Shown here: positions 10,795-23,903 of the stretch, one piece after another
How the letters are laid out: the number at the start of each line of letters is the position of its first letter
Position numbering within the stretch: position 1 is the stretch's first letter
Source: Loxodes magnus
Lineage: Eukaryota > Ciliophora > Karyorelictea > Loxodida > Loxodidae
Length of the DNA: 64,000 bases
Direction of reading: 5' to 3'
Assembly: GCA_946699065.1 (NCBI GenBank)
Contig: CAMPDV010000380.1
Coordinates: 186,001 to 250,000 of the forward strand
Program-made: the position numbers and the translations under genes
Notes under the pieces: generated by a model
The model's database searches: none
What the model was told of the DNA's origin: nothing
The model's input: the letters and a program-made list of their open reading frames with translations, nothing else

Positions 10795-11812
10795 TAATGA
10801 TCCATCCGCAGGTTCACCTACGAATATCTTGCTACAACTTCTCCTTCCTCTAAGTGATAAGGTTCAATTAGCTTCCCATTAGTCCGAGAGGTTCACCTGA
10901 TTACTCGAAATCTGAGGAACGATGGGCGGTGTGTACAAAGGGTAGGGACTTAATCAGTGCAAGCTGATGACTTGTGCGTACTAGGAATTCCTAGTTGACG
11001 ACCAAGAATTGAAAGGGTCAATCCCAACTATGATGCAGTTGCAAGGTTGCTGGAATAGCTATATTTAGAAACTCATTGGCTGAGTCAGTGTAGCGCGCAT
11101 GCGGTCCAGGACATCTAAGGGTATCACAGACCTGTTATTGCCTCACACTTCCTCCAACTAAAAGCTGGAAGTCCCTCTAAGAAGACAACTTCCTCGGATA
11201 GAAAGAGTCTATTTAGCAGGTTGAGGTCCCGTTCGTTCGTTATCAGAATTAACCAAACAGATCACTCCACCAACTAAGAACGGTCATGCACCACCACACA
11301 TAAAATCAAGAAAGAGCTCTCAATCTGCCAATCCTTACTATTTCTGAACTTGGTAAGTTTCCCCGTGTTGAGTCAAATTAAGCCGCAGGTTCCACTCCTT
11401 GTGGTGTCCTTCCGTAAATTCCTTTAAGTTTCAGTCTTGCGACCATACTCTCTCCAGAATACAAAGACTTTGATTTCTCGGAAGGTGCCAAGGAGATTTA
11501 TACGGTCTCCCTGATTCCTAGTCGGCATAATTTATGGTTAAGACTAGGATGGTATCCAATCGTCTAGGATCCCTTTACTTTCGTTCTTGATTAATGAAAG
11601 CATCCTTGTCAAATGCTTTCGTAGTAGTTGGTTTTCAGTAAATCCAAGAATTTCACCTCTGACTACTGAGTACCAATGCCCCCAAATGTCCCTATTAAAG
11701 ATAGTAGATAGTCTCGCCAAGACTACCCACGAGCATTATTCCCAGCTGCAGTATTCAGACAGGAGCCTGTCTTAAACACTCTAGTTTCCTCAAGGTAAAG
11801 AGCCGCTAAAGA
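10795..11812 (-). rRNA. 18S rRNA, 3' fragment (pseudogene)
   Basis: The minus strand matches eukaryotic 18S from about position 730 to the 3' end: TTGAGGAAACTAGAGTGTTT near 11790, GGTGAAATTCTTGGATTTAC, GAAACTTAAAGGAATTTACG, GGAGTGATCTGTTTGGTTAA and GTAGGTGAACCTGCGGATGG ending at 10795. The decoding region reads ACACACCGCCCATCG where the near-universal form is CCCGTCG. Similarity is lost upstream of about 11812. With the 5' fragment at 6912-7337, about 300 nt of central 18S, including the 530 loop, occur nowhere in the window. Confidence 0.95.
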
Positions 11813-11839
11813 AATTAAATAAATTTTAACCGATTTAAT

Positions 11840-12500
11840 AATAAGGATTAAAGCACTTTAATGTTAAAACAAATTGGAACAGCTTGAACGAGAAAACTAT
11901 TAAAAATCATGGATCCAATTTATATGCAAGACTTATTATGAACACTGATAATAAAAGTCCAAACATTGTAAGAAGATCTAAATAAAAAGAAGAATTTGAA
12001 GATTTCATTGGAGATAAAGAACCTTACTACGGCAGACATTATAAACATCACAGGAAAAAAAATACTAAGAGATAGTCTTCAAATAATGGAAATCGAGATT
12101 TAAATTTTTCAAGAATAAGATGAAAAAAACTGGGTGAAGCAAGATTAAATAAGCACAGATATTAAAAGAAAACTGCAATAATTCTTACAAGAATCAAAAT
12201 AGAGTGGTTGTATTTCAATGTAAATAGGGAAAAGAAATAAGCAGACATAAATAAAACCAAAGGGAATAAGAAAATTATGCAGCATTTGCAAAAGTTGATG
12301 GTACCTATGACGAAAATGTCCGAAGCAAGCGAAAAAATAAGAGCAATCTGAAGATCGATCTGACATAAGGCAATAATTTTCTTTCCATCGAGGGATCAAA
12401 AGATCTGAAGGAAAAAATCAGATGGAAGCTTGAATTCTATTAGAAAAAAGAGACTCCCATAAACTTTAAGATCTTTTTAAACTTCTAACCGGAAGATATA
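11840..12500 (+). pseudogene. Gag-like retroelement ORF1 fragment
   Basis: Basic, Gln-rich translation on + directly after the 18S fragment. At 12278-12319 one frame gives CSICKSWWYLWRKC, with the exact C-x2-C-x4-[H]-x4-C spacing of a zinc knuckle but Tyr where His belongs. The same 14-residue spacing, with His, occurs in the gag-like ORF at 55867-55908. Two Trp in this stretch are TGA codons. A different frame at 11935-12010 (MNTDNKSPNIVRRSKQKEEF) also looks protein-like, so at least one frameshift is likely. RNA binding by a retrotransposon ORF1 is inferred. The assignment is tentative because all frames are open. Confidence 0.35.
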
Positions 12501-13079
12501 CCTCATTTATACTTTATTATTAAAAAAAATTAAATCTATAAATATAAATAACGTGATTCCACCATTACTATGTTCACCAAAATTCAGAAGAAGAAACCAA
12601 ATTTTACTGTTAATAATAGTCTAAAAATTTTTTTAGTTTTACCTGGCCTTCTTGATGATCATATGCTTCTTCTATCTCCTCTTCCAATTATCTAGTACTT
12701 ACTAATTCGAGAATTAAGGATCTATTTCTATTAATAAATCTTTCTGAAGTAGTTGCTTATTTATTATTACCTATTGTAGTCTTTTTTATCTTCCTTGTTT
12801 TTATTTCATCCGTGAACTTTTTTTTACCTTTCTTAGATCATATTCCAACTTAGTTTCAAATTAGTCTCATTTACTTTTTTCTACTTTTAGTTTTTTCTTG
12901 TTAACAAGTACTTTGTATATTCAGATATGCTCACTTGAACTGACTCTTTAATTCTAACTTATTTTTCTATGGAAAGTGAGGGTTTTATTTAGATATCCCA
13001 TTTTACTTTCTTTGGCAAACTTTCGATAAAATCTTTGAACCTATTAAGATTTTTGTTCTTTCTATAATGATTTACTTCA
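12501..13079 (-). other. Probable 3' region of LINE-A
   Basis: Sequence beyond the last recognisable LINE-A motif (the zinc motif near 13220-13270, minus strand). No motif of its own. A 3' untranslated region is the simplest reading, but no tail or target-site duplication is evident. Confidence 0.35.
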
Positions 13080-16000
13080 GCTTTCAAACTCGTAATTTCC
13101 CCAAACTATTTCAATTAAGATTAATTTAATTAGCATTATATTTGTTTGTTTTTTCTAAGTTCTATTGTCTTTAGTTTTTATGCTAATATATCTCTTTCTT
13201 GTTAGTATTGTCCACATATCTCAATTATGTGAAATTAATTTTCTACGCCATTTGAGCATAGTCTAAATATATCATTTTCTAAAAATTTCTTAACTTTAAA
13301 GTCTATGCGGCCTACTGCATTTGGCTCTAAGTCTAAACAAATAACAAATTTCCCATTTTCTGTGTTTGTTGTATCTTAAATTGGGTGGGCCTATAATAAA
13401 TGATTCCATTAATTAACTTCTATACATGAAACTTGTCGTAATATCCTGTATGCGGTTTATTACTTCTACATTGATGTGAAATTTTATAGCTTCATTTAAT
13501 ATTAATTTGATCTTTTTTCATTTCATTCTTCCTAAACTATAATTCACTCATTGATTGCAGTTTATCAGAACTTTTAAAGATTAAATTTCAAATAGGATGT
13601 TGTTTTTTAGCAGATACATTCAACCGTCTACTGTTGATTCGAAATTTAATAGTAGTTTTTATCTGAACATTACATCTGTTATCATAAATAGAATTAAATT
13701 TTAGTAAACTGTAATTCGCATCTTAATATTTTCGTTTTATTTGCAGAAAGATCCATCTATTATCACTCTAAGGGATCTACGTCAAATTTTTTCTATTTTC
13801 TATTATTTTTACCTATAGTTTCTTCAATGAATGGAATACATTAACTTCCATATCCGAAAATTTAGATAAAGCTTTTAGTATCATTTGCGCATTATATGGT
13901 GTAAAGCCTTCTTATAATGTGATTTAATAAAGGATTCATCCTTATGTCTTTTAACATTCAGTAATCCTAAACTCTAGATGTTTTTAGTGTAATATTTCCT
14001 CTTATATTCCGTGACCTAGATACTTAAAAATATTTAAACTTTATATTTCCATATCAATTAATTTATTGTCGTTTAGAATTTCATATTATTTCCATTTCAT
14101 AATAGTCATTTTTTTGTCAGCTATTGACAAGATGTAACTTTCAGCTCATGTGTCTAATCTTCAATCTTTTTTTGTACTTAGTCTGGCTAAACTATGTATG
14201 CTATGTCATCAGCATAGGCTAGTGCACCACAGTATCTTCGCATTGTATAATATTCTGCTTTTAGTTCCATTACTACTCCAATATGATTTTCTTTAAGTTT
14301 ATTTAGAAGTATATTTATTATAATATTGAAGATACTGGTAAAACATGTGCAACCTTATTTGACTCCTTTTTCTGTAATAAACTTATCCGAAAAGAGGTCA
14401 TTTATTCTCAATTTAATGTCTTCTTCTCTTTATATATCAGCAAGAAGTTTTATTAATTATTCTGATACTCCTATTTTATTCAAGCTTTGTCATATATCTT
14501 CCTTATAACTGATTTAAAAACTTTCATTATACCAATAAAAATAAAAAATGCTTCTTTATTGTTTTTATAAAGATGCTCCTAGATAATTCTGAGGGTGAAA
14601 AATATGTTGAGCTTAAGATTTATTAGGCTTAAAACTGTATTATAATTCATCGTCAAGTCTAATAAGATATGGTTTTAGTTATTCGAATATCAAAAGATCT
14701 ATGATCTTTAGGATATGATTAATAAGGGAAATAAGGTCTTCAATTCATCGGGTCATATGTGTTTATCTTTTTTATGAATAATTATAATATATGGTCTTTT
14801 GTTCTTCTAGGAATATTTCCTGATTTTAATATTTTTTATTATCTAAGTCATCACCTTTATTAATTTTTACCCTCCGGAATTTATTGTGCTTGATTTTATT
14901 TGATCTGTCCTATTACTTTTCATTGTGATAAATTTATTATACATTAATCAATTTCTACCATTTTGATTTCTATTGGTTGCTTATTTCTAAATTGATTTAG
15001 TAGATTTTTATTTCCATTCCTATAGAAATTTTCTCAAGTTGTCTTGAAGAGTTGGATGTCTTCTTAATTTATTAGTATTCGCGTTACTATTTTTCCTCTT
15101 TTATATAATCTCTGCATATTCTTTCATGTGTCACTTAGGTTTTCTTTATTGACTGCATCTAGGAGAATATTAAATTGATTTCTATAATCTTTTTCATACC
15201 CCGCCCATATTCCTGTCTTATTTTGATCTCTCGTATTATATCTGGCTTATCTTATTAATCGTTTTACTTTTATGGCATGACTTTTGAATTATTTTCTTAG
15301 ATGTTTCGGCATAGAAGTAGTATGTCCACATATTAGAGCTGCGCCTTATTGAATTTATTCTTATAATTTGTCATAGAATTTTTCATAACTATGAGAGAAT
15401 TGGTTATTTCCATATCTTCTACTCATTTATCGAATTTTTCTTATACCAATATTTATTGAAGTTTTTAAAACCGATCTTTTTTTACTTTACTTAATCACTA
15501 TTATTTTACTATTTATAATATTAGTCTGCCAGTTTAATGATTTCCTAATGTCCTGCTTTGATAGAATTTAGATTATATTATGTTGTGTGTAATGAATTGG
15601 TCTGTTAGATAGTAGTCAATCTTGAATCTACCTCTCCCTTATTACCGTGATATATATTGGATCTTAAGCTGAGTCTTTTCATGTCAAATTAAACTCTTTG
15701 CATAAAATTCGATAGGTATTTTCCTACTACATTTTGTTTATTTGGTAAAAATTATGGCATATGAGCATTAAAATCCCCCATAATTAGTATTTAAAGCTAT
15801 AAATCGTTTGCTATATGAATAAATTATCTTATGCCATCATAGAAAATACCCAGTTCTGTTTGATCTTAGGATGTGGGTGCGTAAATGCTAATTATCGCTA
15901 GTCTACTATTAAGGCTTAAACTAATTATCTGCAACTCTAATATATTTCTGCTTAGTTAAGTCAACCCACTTCATTTTTTTACTCTATTTATTCGTTTATC

Positions 16001-16190
16001 TCTAACATAAAATGCCACACTTTACTAGATAAATGCCTACTTTTATGGTAGCTCTGAATCCGTAAAGATATAGGATGTCTTAAATTTGAGGTACATGAAT
16101 CTCTTATTTGGACATAATGTGTATCTTATTTTCTTGGATGAATTGAAGTAATAATATTTTGTAAGGTCTTAATCCTCTTATATTGATGTT
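13080..16190 (-). pseudogene. Non-LTR retrotransposon ORF2 (AP endonuclease + reverse transcriptase), decayed: LINE-A
   Basis: Read on minus with TAA/TAG=Gln and TGA=Trp. The endonuclease begins with STNINIRGLRPYKILLLQF and SKQEIHVPQ (catalytic Glu) near 16110-16190, followed by IISIYAPTSQDQTE, ILIMGDFNAHMP (near 15770-15800) and IDYYLTDQ. The reverse transcriptase has GVKQGCTCFTSIFN near 14340-14380 and the catalytic ALAYADDIAYI, whose two Asp codons lie at 14205-14210. A C-terminal Cys-His motif (CSNGVENQFHIIEIC) lies near 13220-13270. It is broken: the endonuclease changes frame at about 16040 and again near 15640, and motif A reads FIGIMKVFKSV without the expected catalytic Asp. No ORF1 is recognised upstream. 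It probably belongs to an APE-type clade (I/Jockey/R1-like), which needs a phylogeny. Confidence 0.88.
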
Positions 16191-16259
16191 TGTAGATTTA
16201 GTTTTTCTTATTCTAATTACAACTGGTTAACCCCTATATTTATGTATGTCTAGTTATTT

Positions 16260-18060
16260 TTGATTGAATATAAGTGTTAATTTTGTGGTTATGGTTTTGT
16301 TGTATGTTATAGTGTTGATGATTAAATGTATTATTAGGAATGTTTTTGTTTTGTTGAGTGTAGGTTATAAGGCATAATGTTGTAAGTTAAATAGTAATAA
16401 TAATTGAATTATATGGGATAATGTTTTTGAAGATAAGATTTGGAATAGTTAAAAGTAGTTAATGATATTGATAGTATTGATAGTATTTTGGTATGTTTTG
16501 TATTAGTAATAGAGTGTAAATATTTGAGGAAGATGAATATAAAGTAATTTGAGAATGATAGTTAATGTTAATGATTTAAATGTATTCTATAATAATTTGA
16601 AATGTTTTTTGTATCTTATATTTTATTATTTTTTTGTTTATAATATGTATCTAAAATTTTTTGGGTATATATAAGATTTTAAAGCATAATCTATTTTTAC
16701 TTATGATTTTGAGTATGCATAAAATAGAATGATTTTAAATAATACTTACTTTAAGAGAGCTATTAATAAAATGAATATTTATATTGGAATTATGTTTAAC
16801 TTATTAAATGTGATTTACTATTTAATTTGGAATTATAAACATTTTGGAGATATTTTTAGTAAATAGATAAAAAATTAAATCTAAATAAGAAAATTTTATT
16901 AATCAAATTAAATAGAAAAAAGATTCAAATCAACAACCTAGTTTAGTGCTTTTAACTTTTATATATATTACTTCAACCATTTCTCTTATTCTCTTTTCCC
17001 AATCAAACAGATTAAAATTCACAAAAAACATTCAATTTTATATTTATACTCAAATTACCTAAATTTAGAGGCTTTAAGTCTATCATATAGGATAATTTAG
17101 CTAAATTCTTATAAAAATACTAATTATTAACTAATATACAGTTAATCTTAGTAATTCTATTATAACTCTATTATTATTTAATATACATCAATATTTCCTA
17201 TTTCTATTATCTTTTCTATCACTAATCATTTTATCTCTATAAATACTAATTTCATTGTTTAACTAAGTCATTTCAATCACTAACCTATTATACAAAGTCA
17301 ATTAAGCTTAGTTTTATTAAATGAGATTAATGCTCTATAATCAAAATAATTATCGTTCTATTATTCGTTAACTAAAATATATCTTCTCTATATTAATAGA
17401 TACTAACTAGATGTTAATTTAGATCTCACTTAAGTAGATATTTCCTCTGAGTCAATTGTATTTTTGAATTTCCATATATATTGCAAATAAGCTTTAATTA
17501 TATCTACTATTTTTTTCTTGGTATCTTAAGTTTATTTTACCTCCTCTATCGTATCAATTGTATACATCAAACTAATATTAAAAGAGAGTAAATTTTTTTC
17601 TTTTTTGCTGACTATAATAACTACTATTCTGAAGCAAAATTCTGCTAGCAACTAAACAACAGAATATTAATATCCTATTCTTTTCCTAACTTATAGTAAG
17701 AATAGTTTACATTCATCTGGGCCAAACTTTTATTAACTCTAGATCGTTTTCTTAATTACCATTCGATATTTCTTTTAGATCTTAAAACTCATTCATTCTA
17801 TATATTTCATGAGATGAAACTTTATCTAATATTAACTATTAAACTTTTCTTTTTTGCTTTTATCTTCATCTACAATATATCCATTCTTATTATATCGCGG
17901 TTTTAGATTCATGGAAGTTTTCAAGGAATTCTGTATTTATTTGAATTCAAAAAAAAGTTGTAGATATAAGAAGTCGCTCATATTCCTGTAATCACAAGAA
18001 CAATAATTTCATTAAAAACGCTGCTAATATAATATTAGTTATTTTAATCTATACTTTGAG
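16260..18060. other. AT-rich intergenic DNA, nothing recognised
   Basis: Upstream of LINE-A. 16260-16620 is G+T-rich on the + strand and might be 5' untranslated sequence of that element. The rest has no motif. A 60-70 residue + strand ORF near 18088-18276 begins with a hydrophobic run but has no supporting evidence. Confidence 0.4.
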
Positions 18061-18279
18061 AAACTCCTATTGATAAGAACTCTTTTTATGATTCTTTCAA
18101 TATTTACATTCTTCTGCTTCAGGAACTCTTCTGACAATAAAAGTTCAGAAACTATCAAATGCTCTTTAAATATTATGCTGTCTGAAACTGAGGATCATAA
18201 AAAAATTATTAAAGCAAGAAATAAAGATTCTATTACTTGCAGCTCAAAAATATCTTTGTATTTTTATTATCGCTAACAC

Positions 18280-20309
18280 TATAATTTTCTAAGGATAAAT
18301 CATATAACTCGTTATAGCTACAATATATATCATATCGTATTAATTAGTAGCATTTTTCATGGCTTCTACTAATAACTTATAATCATAGCTGCTCACAACA
18401 CATTAACCAAATTTAGTAATAGCTGACACACAGTAGCAATATTCATTTTCAACTCCCTGCTAATTTAGCATTCATAAAATCCATATTTTAGCTCATTATA
18501 AGAAATCTTAGTAGAGACTTATTAGCTATAAAAGAGTCCCAAAGGAATTTATTTTCCTCATAAATACATTTAAAGTAAGGCTAATCCTTATTAATCTTTA
18601 AATTTATTAGATAGCCTTGTGGAAGCCTTAAGACACATCTTATAAATAACGCGTTCCTCCATTATAACATACAATCTAGGGATTATGAACTTAATATTGA
18701 ATTGCTAATTATATATCTTTTGAAACCTCACACAGTAGTTATTTTTTTAATTTGGTTACTTATTATAATAGAGGGGAAGTGACAGTTTAAATATAAGGAT
18801 TACTATAATTAAATTTTATAATTTGGATTATCTTACTATGGTTATTAAATAGTGAGTAAATATTGGCTATTTACCTCTAGTAACTGGCACTGTGGGTATT
18901 ATATTATGGTATTATAAGTATATGTGGAAATATTTAAGGTTTGTATATGATAGTTATATAGTATCTTAGTTTAGCATTTTGATATAATACTAATTGATAT
19001 ATTTTAAATAAAATACTAGGATTAGTTATAAGACTAGATTTATTCTAGATATACTGTAATTACAATATTAAAGTACTATTTATTTCAAATCTATAACTTA
19101 TAAAAGATACTTTCTACTATCTCTATAATTCTTTCCTCTTCTTCATCACTCAGAAAATTTAAAACTTAAAATACGTGAAATTCTCCTTGAAATTTAGTGA
19201 GAATGGTGATGGTTGTCTGAATTATAACTGTTGTTAAATATGAACTTCTTATTAGAACTCTTGATTAGTGTAAATAAAGTAATTGATTTATACAATTTTC
19301 TGCAGGATATTAGAAAGATAGTAGAGGAAAGTAGTTATTTTAATAAGTTCTAAGTATAGGGAAATTACTAAAAAGCACAATCATTTGCTCACGATACCTT
19401 AAATTAAAGATCTATAAACATTTACTTTTTCATCTAATTTGAGAAGTATAATCTTTCTCAGTCTATCTCATTAACTATTTAGGACTTAAAGATTTGAAGT
19501 CTACTATTTTATTTGCAATAAGTAAGCATCAAAATGCCAGTAATACCTAGTAGTATCACCTAATTAATAAGATACTATAATTTTTCTAAATACTTCTAAT
19601 ATAGCATTGTAGCATGATAATTAGTACTAAAACATAAAAAATTTAGCAGCCTTTACATATGCAAACTAACAGAGTAATTTAGAAAGGAATACTTATTGTA
19701 GGAGTAGTTAAAGTTCTCTATTTTGTATATTTTGTATATTTTGTGTATTTTAGAGAAATAAAGAATAGTAGTTAGTTAGGGTTATGTAATAATTAGGTTT
19801 GATAGTATGGTAAATTTAGGGATTTGATGTATAGTAATATGATAATGTAGTGGTGTAATAATGTAGTGATGTGTAATAATTTGATGATAATAATTTAGTA
19901 AAGTTGGAATAAAGGTAATCTAAATGTTGATTATATTTGTAAAGATAAGTTTGTAGTTGGTATTGTTAGAGGATATACTAAATGTTTGAAGATAAAAGTA
20001 ATGGGTAGAAGAATATAATATCTACTTATTTAGTAAAGCTATAGAAGTAAATAAGCAATAATATGATAGAGACTTTTTAGTATTTTCTTAAGCAATAAAC
20101 TAGGAATAAATTAAATAGCAGGTTTATTAGTAAGAAGGTTGATAGTAGAGATTGCTTAATTAAATATCAAATATTAACTGCAATTCTATTATTAGCACAG
20201 CTGTATTAAGTCAAACTTTAAAATTGAGACTAAAAATAGAATGTTTTCAAAACTAGTAAATAACTCTTAGTTATTTAGCTAAGAAAATCTTGATGCTTAG
20301 TTTTGATGA
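18280..20309. other. AT-rich intergenic DNA with short simple repeats near 19720-19890
   Basis: No gene recognised. At 19720-19750 there are three copies of a 'ttttgtatat/gtgtat' unit, and at 19840-19885 two or three copies of a 'gtaataatgtagtgatgt' type unit. Neither is long. Confidence 0.4.
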
Positions 20310-20860
20310 ATGGCTGCAAGTAGTGCTGATAATGAATTTGAGTAAAAAATAGAAGTTAATAAAGAAACATTCTTTGAAGAATTTAATACAATACGTTAGA
20401 AAATAACTTAATTTTGTGTAACTGTTCACAAGTTAGAAATAGTTGCTATGCTAATGTAGTATTTTCTAATAACTGGTTTTCTATACATAGAAATGAAGAA
20501 GGAAAAGGAATTATTGTATATCATATAAAAATCCTTATAGATAATTAGAAAGTAGGTAAAATTCTAAAACGAACTAATATTCAGAGTTGCATTATGAAAC
20601 TATTATTGATCTAAGACAATATGAAAGTAAAGATAAAGTTCTTGAAGATACTGCTTATTTTTTTGATTTATAAAGAAGAATAATATTTATGGCATAAAGC
20701 TAGCGAACATTTAAGTAGCATAAGATTTCTTGACGCAATTAAATTCTCATTTCACAAAAACCTTCAAGTTAGTAGTTTTGAAGTTTTAAAACCCAGATAC
20801 TCAAAATGGGATTTATATAGTAATGTGATAATATGAATGATGGAATTTAAAATACTTATA
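20310..20860 (+). pseudogene. Coding-like fragment, unrecognised
   Basis: Read with the ciliate code, the + strand gives an acidic start (MAASSADNEFEQKIEVNKET) at about 20310 and, after one or more frame changes, a second coherent stretch near 20680-20810 (HKASEHLSSIRFLDAIKFSF). Base composition is richer in G+C than the flanks. I do not recognise a family. A decayed host gene or transposon ORF are both possible. Confidence 0.3.
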
Positions 20861-20869
20861 TACAGTGAG

Positions 20870-22999
20870 TGTATTAAGATTAATACTAACTTTAATTGAA
20901 TTTCTAAAGTCATAGTATGAAGAACTTAGATAAATATCATTTAACACTATAAAGAGATATGCAGGAAATGCAATTTAACTTTATTTTCCCTTAAATTTAA
21001 CATTTTATAAGTAGCAAAATAAGGAAAATTTTAGTAAGTGTATGTTTAACCCTTAATGATAAAGCTGATTTGCCCTAAATTAATTTATAAGTTGATAACC
21101 TGAATTCTGAAACTAATAAAAAGCTCTACTATGGATCAATATTTGGAAAATTATAAAATTAGAGTGTTTCAGATATTTTTGAAGAGGTATAAGTTATATA
21201 ATTATTTAGATAATTTATATAAGGAAGTTTATATAATCTAATTTATTCTAATCATCATTACATTAACAAGAGAATTTATCTCTTTAAATGTAAGAAGTAT
21301 CTATTTTAATTCAACTAACCCAACAAATACTAATTCATCATTTCACCTACTTTTTCTTCCAGATTTATCTTAAAAAATGTTTCTTAGTGGAGAACATAAA
21401 CCTAATTATTTCATTTCGTAAGAACTTTACCAGTTCCTTTTTCTACTTTCAATCCAAAATTCCTATTTATTGCTATTTAAGTATTGGATTCTAAACTAAA
21501 TTAAACTAATTATCATTCATCTCTTGTCTAAGCAATGCCAGAAATAAAAAGAATTTAATTATAGACATAAATACTAAAGTTTATATTCATTAGCCATCAA
21601 ATCTTTAAAGTGTAAATTGTTAATTACCTAATTAGCACATATCTTGTAAATTACTATTTAATATAGTTTAACTCTAATTAAAGTATTTTAAACTACTCAT
21701 TTTATCAAATAAAAGTTAAATATTTCAAAATTATTATTTTGCTCTTATAAACTCATTTTATGCTTCTAATTTAGCCAATATATTTTTTTAAACCTTAGTA
21801 GCAATCTTACAAATTAATTGCATAAACATGTAATTATTCTTAGAAACCTTTTTATATACTCAATTTATCAGTTTTTCCAACTAATTTACATAATCTATTA
21901 CTAAACCATACTATTATTCTTATTTTACACTCTGTTTTCTTCACCAACTAATTCGGTTTAATTCACTTCTAAATTTAAACTGAAATGCTTAAAAAATTAA
22001 AAATATCATTTAACCTATCGATTTTAAAAACACTTAGATATACATTTTTACCCTTTACTCATTTAAAATGTTGAAATCTAAATGCATTTTAGAACATTAA
22101 CATAAAAATATAGTAGAAAACACCTAAATAATAAAAACTAAATTGCTAAGATTAAATAATTTAAATACTTAATACAAAATATTAAAATATTATAGAAATT
22201 AACAACTAAAATAATTTTACTATAGATAGATTCTATTAGAAATAATTCTTCTATAAATAAATCAAATTTTAGAAGAATTTTTTTTATTTAATTTAGTTTT
22301 TTTACTTTTTATTATACTATCAAACTTTTTTCAGATGGATTAAATAATAAAGTAAAAATTAATTAAAAACTATTATATTTATAAATTTATATTTATATGG
22401 CTTAAATAAAGAAACATTTTAATAATAAAATTTTTTCGATTATAATTTTCTAAATTAAATAATAGAAAAAGTTTATATTTTCAAATGATGAATTTTAGAT
22501 TTTTCGATATTTTAAAATAGATACAAAAAACTTTTTTTGTTAAACTAAAATATATCTCATACAAAAAGATTTTATAGGTAATTATATTCATTTACATTTA
22601 TTAATATAGAACTTCAAAAAATCATAAAATTAGCAAAAATATGTATTTTGCTTATAATATTTATTAAAAAATAAAAAGTTATCAGATAGAAATAATTTAA
22701 TTTAATTTACTATGTTAGAAATGATAAATGCTTGATCATTTAGAGCTAATATTTAACAATCTTAATTCTTTATAAGAGAAATCAAATCTAATCTTTTATT
22801 AGAAGATAAAGAAATTATTTTTTATTTATTCAAATCTTTTACAAAATAAATAAAATGTTTTTGAAAATAGCAATTATTAATTTTTTATTAGAGGATTGCT
22901 CACTTATCGCTTTTTTTTAGAACTTACTTTTAATGAGTAATCGAGGATTTTATACTAATTAATTTCTGCAAAAATAATTTATCATAAGTAATGAATTTT
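20870..22999. other. AT-rich DNA, nothing recognised
   Basis: Very AT-rich sequence. I found no motif, RNA gene or tandem array. Confidence 0.45.
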
Positions 23000-23640
23000 A
23001 ATTTTAAATAATTAAGTAAGCTTCTTAAATATCTGAATGCTCTCCTCAACCATGAATTTACCGGATATTTCTCTAGTCCAATATATAAATGTTAGCCATT
23101 ACATTGAGTCTTGTATTTTCTAAAGATTTTAATGTCTGTAAACCATTATTTGGATATTATCGGCTAGAACCTTATCAGCTCTTTCTAATTTGCATTGTCT
23201 TAGAATTTCCTATATTCTATAAATTTGTTGTAATATCTCGCCAGACGCCTTTCAGAATTACAAAAGAGAAATTTCTTCTTATTTTTATTTTTAGTCTCAA
23301 CTAACAGCTCTTTTTCACTTTGTTAAACCAATTATTTCATAACCATAATATAAATGTTTCAACTGTAATTCTAAATCAACTTCAGTTTTTATTGATCCAA
23401 AGATATTTTGGACGTTAATTAATAGTAAATTCTAAAGATTTGCTCTTTATAGGCAAACCATGAAATAATTTGTAGTAAATTTTCTAATGAATATCTCTTC
23501 TACCATTAATTTAATTTTATAAAGCTTTTCCAGTCACAACTGTTGTGCCATATCGGTGCTTTATTGCTTACTTTAGAGGAGTTTATGTAAGGGATTATTG
23601 CTAACCGTTTTCTAATTTTCTATTTTTCTTCATAGCTAGT
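23000..23640 (-). pseudogene. Broken coding region, unrecognised
   Basis: The minus strand gives three coherent protein-like stretches in succession, each in a different frame: one starting MKKNRKLENGQQQSLTQTPL near 23630, then FGSIKTEVDLELQLKHLYYG near 23370-23410, then KASGEILQQIYRIQEILRQC near 23200-23260. At least two frameshifts (or undetected introns) are needed to join them. No domain is recognised. R1 copy 2 begins about 260 bp away. It looks like an inactivated gene fragment. Confidence 0.4.
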
Positions 23641-23687
23641 AAGTTTACGATATAATGAAGATTGAGATAGATTAGGATAAGAAGACG

Positions 23688-23709
23688 AGAAAGAAAGAAA
23701 GAAAGAAAA
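23688..23709. repeat. GAAA microsatellite
   Basis: About five consecutive 'gaaa' units on the + strand. Confidence 0.85.
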
Positions 23710-23903
23710 GATGCCACTGTCTATTCACATTTTTTGAGGATGTAGTTTAAAATTTGTTTTGAAGCATTCTAGCATTTTTTATGAATGATAAAATTAATAA
23801 TAAAAAGTTAAAAATATAAAAAATAAATAGTAATTAAAACATATCTTTTTTAATAATTTTTATGCTTTATTGACTCTTAACTTTAGAAATTTAAATAAAT
23901 AGT

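Noticed and set aside
11587..11775. 62-residue ORF on +
   Set aside because: Antisense of the 18S rRNA fragment.
6912..11812. Scrambled germline rRNA gene to be unscrambled during development
   Set aside because: The central 18S and the end of 28S are absent and conserved bases are mutated; a decayed permuted unit explains this more simply.
18070..18276. 68-residue ORF with a hydrophobic start
   Set aside because: It begins at TTG, or at ATG 18088; no motif, no supporting context.
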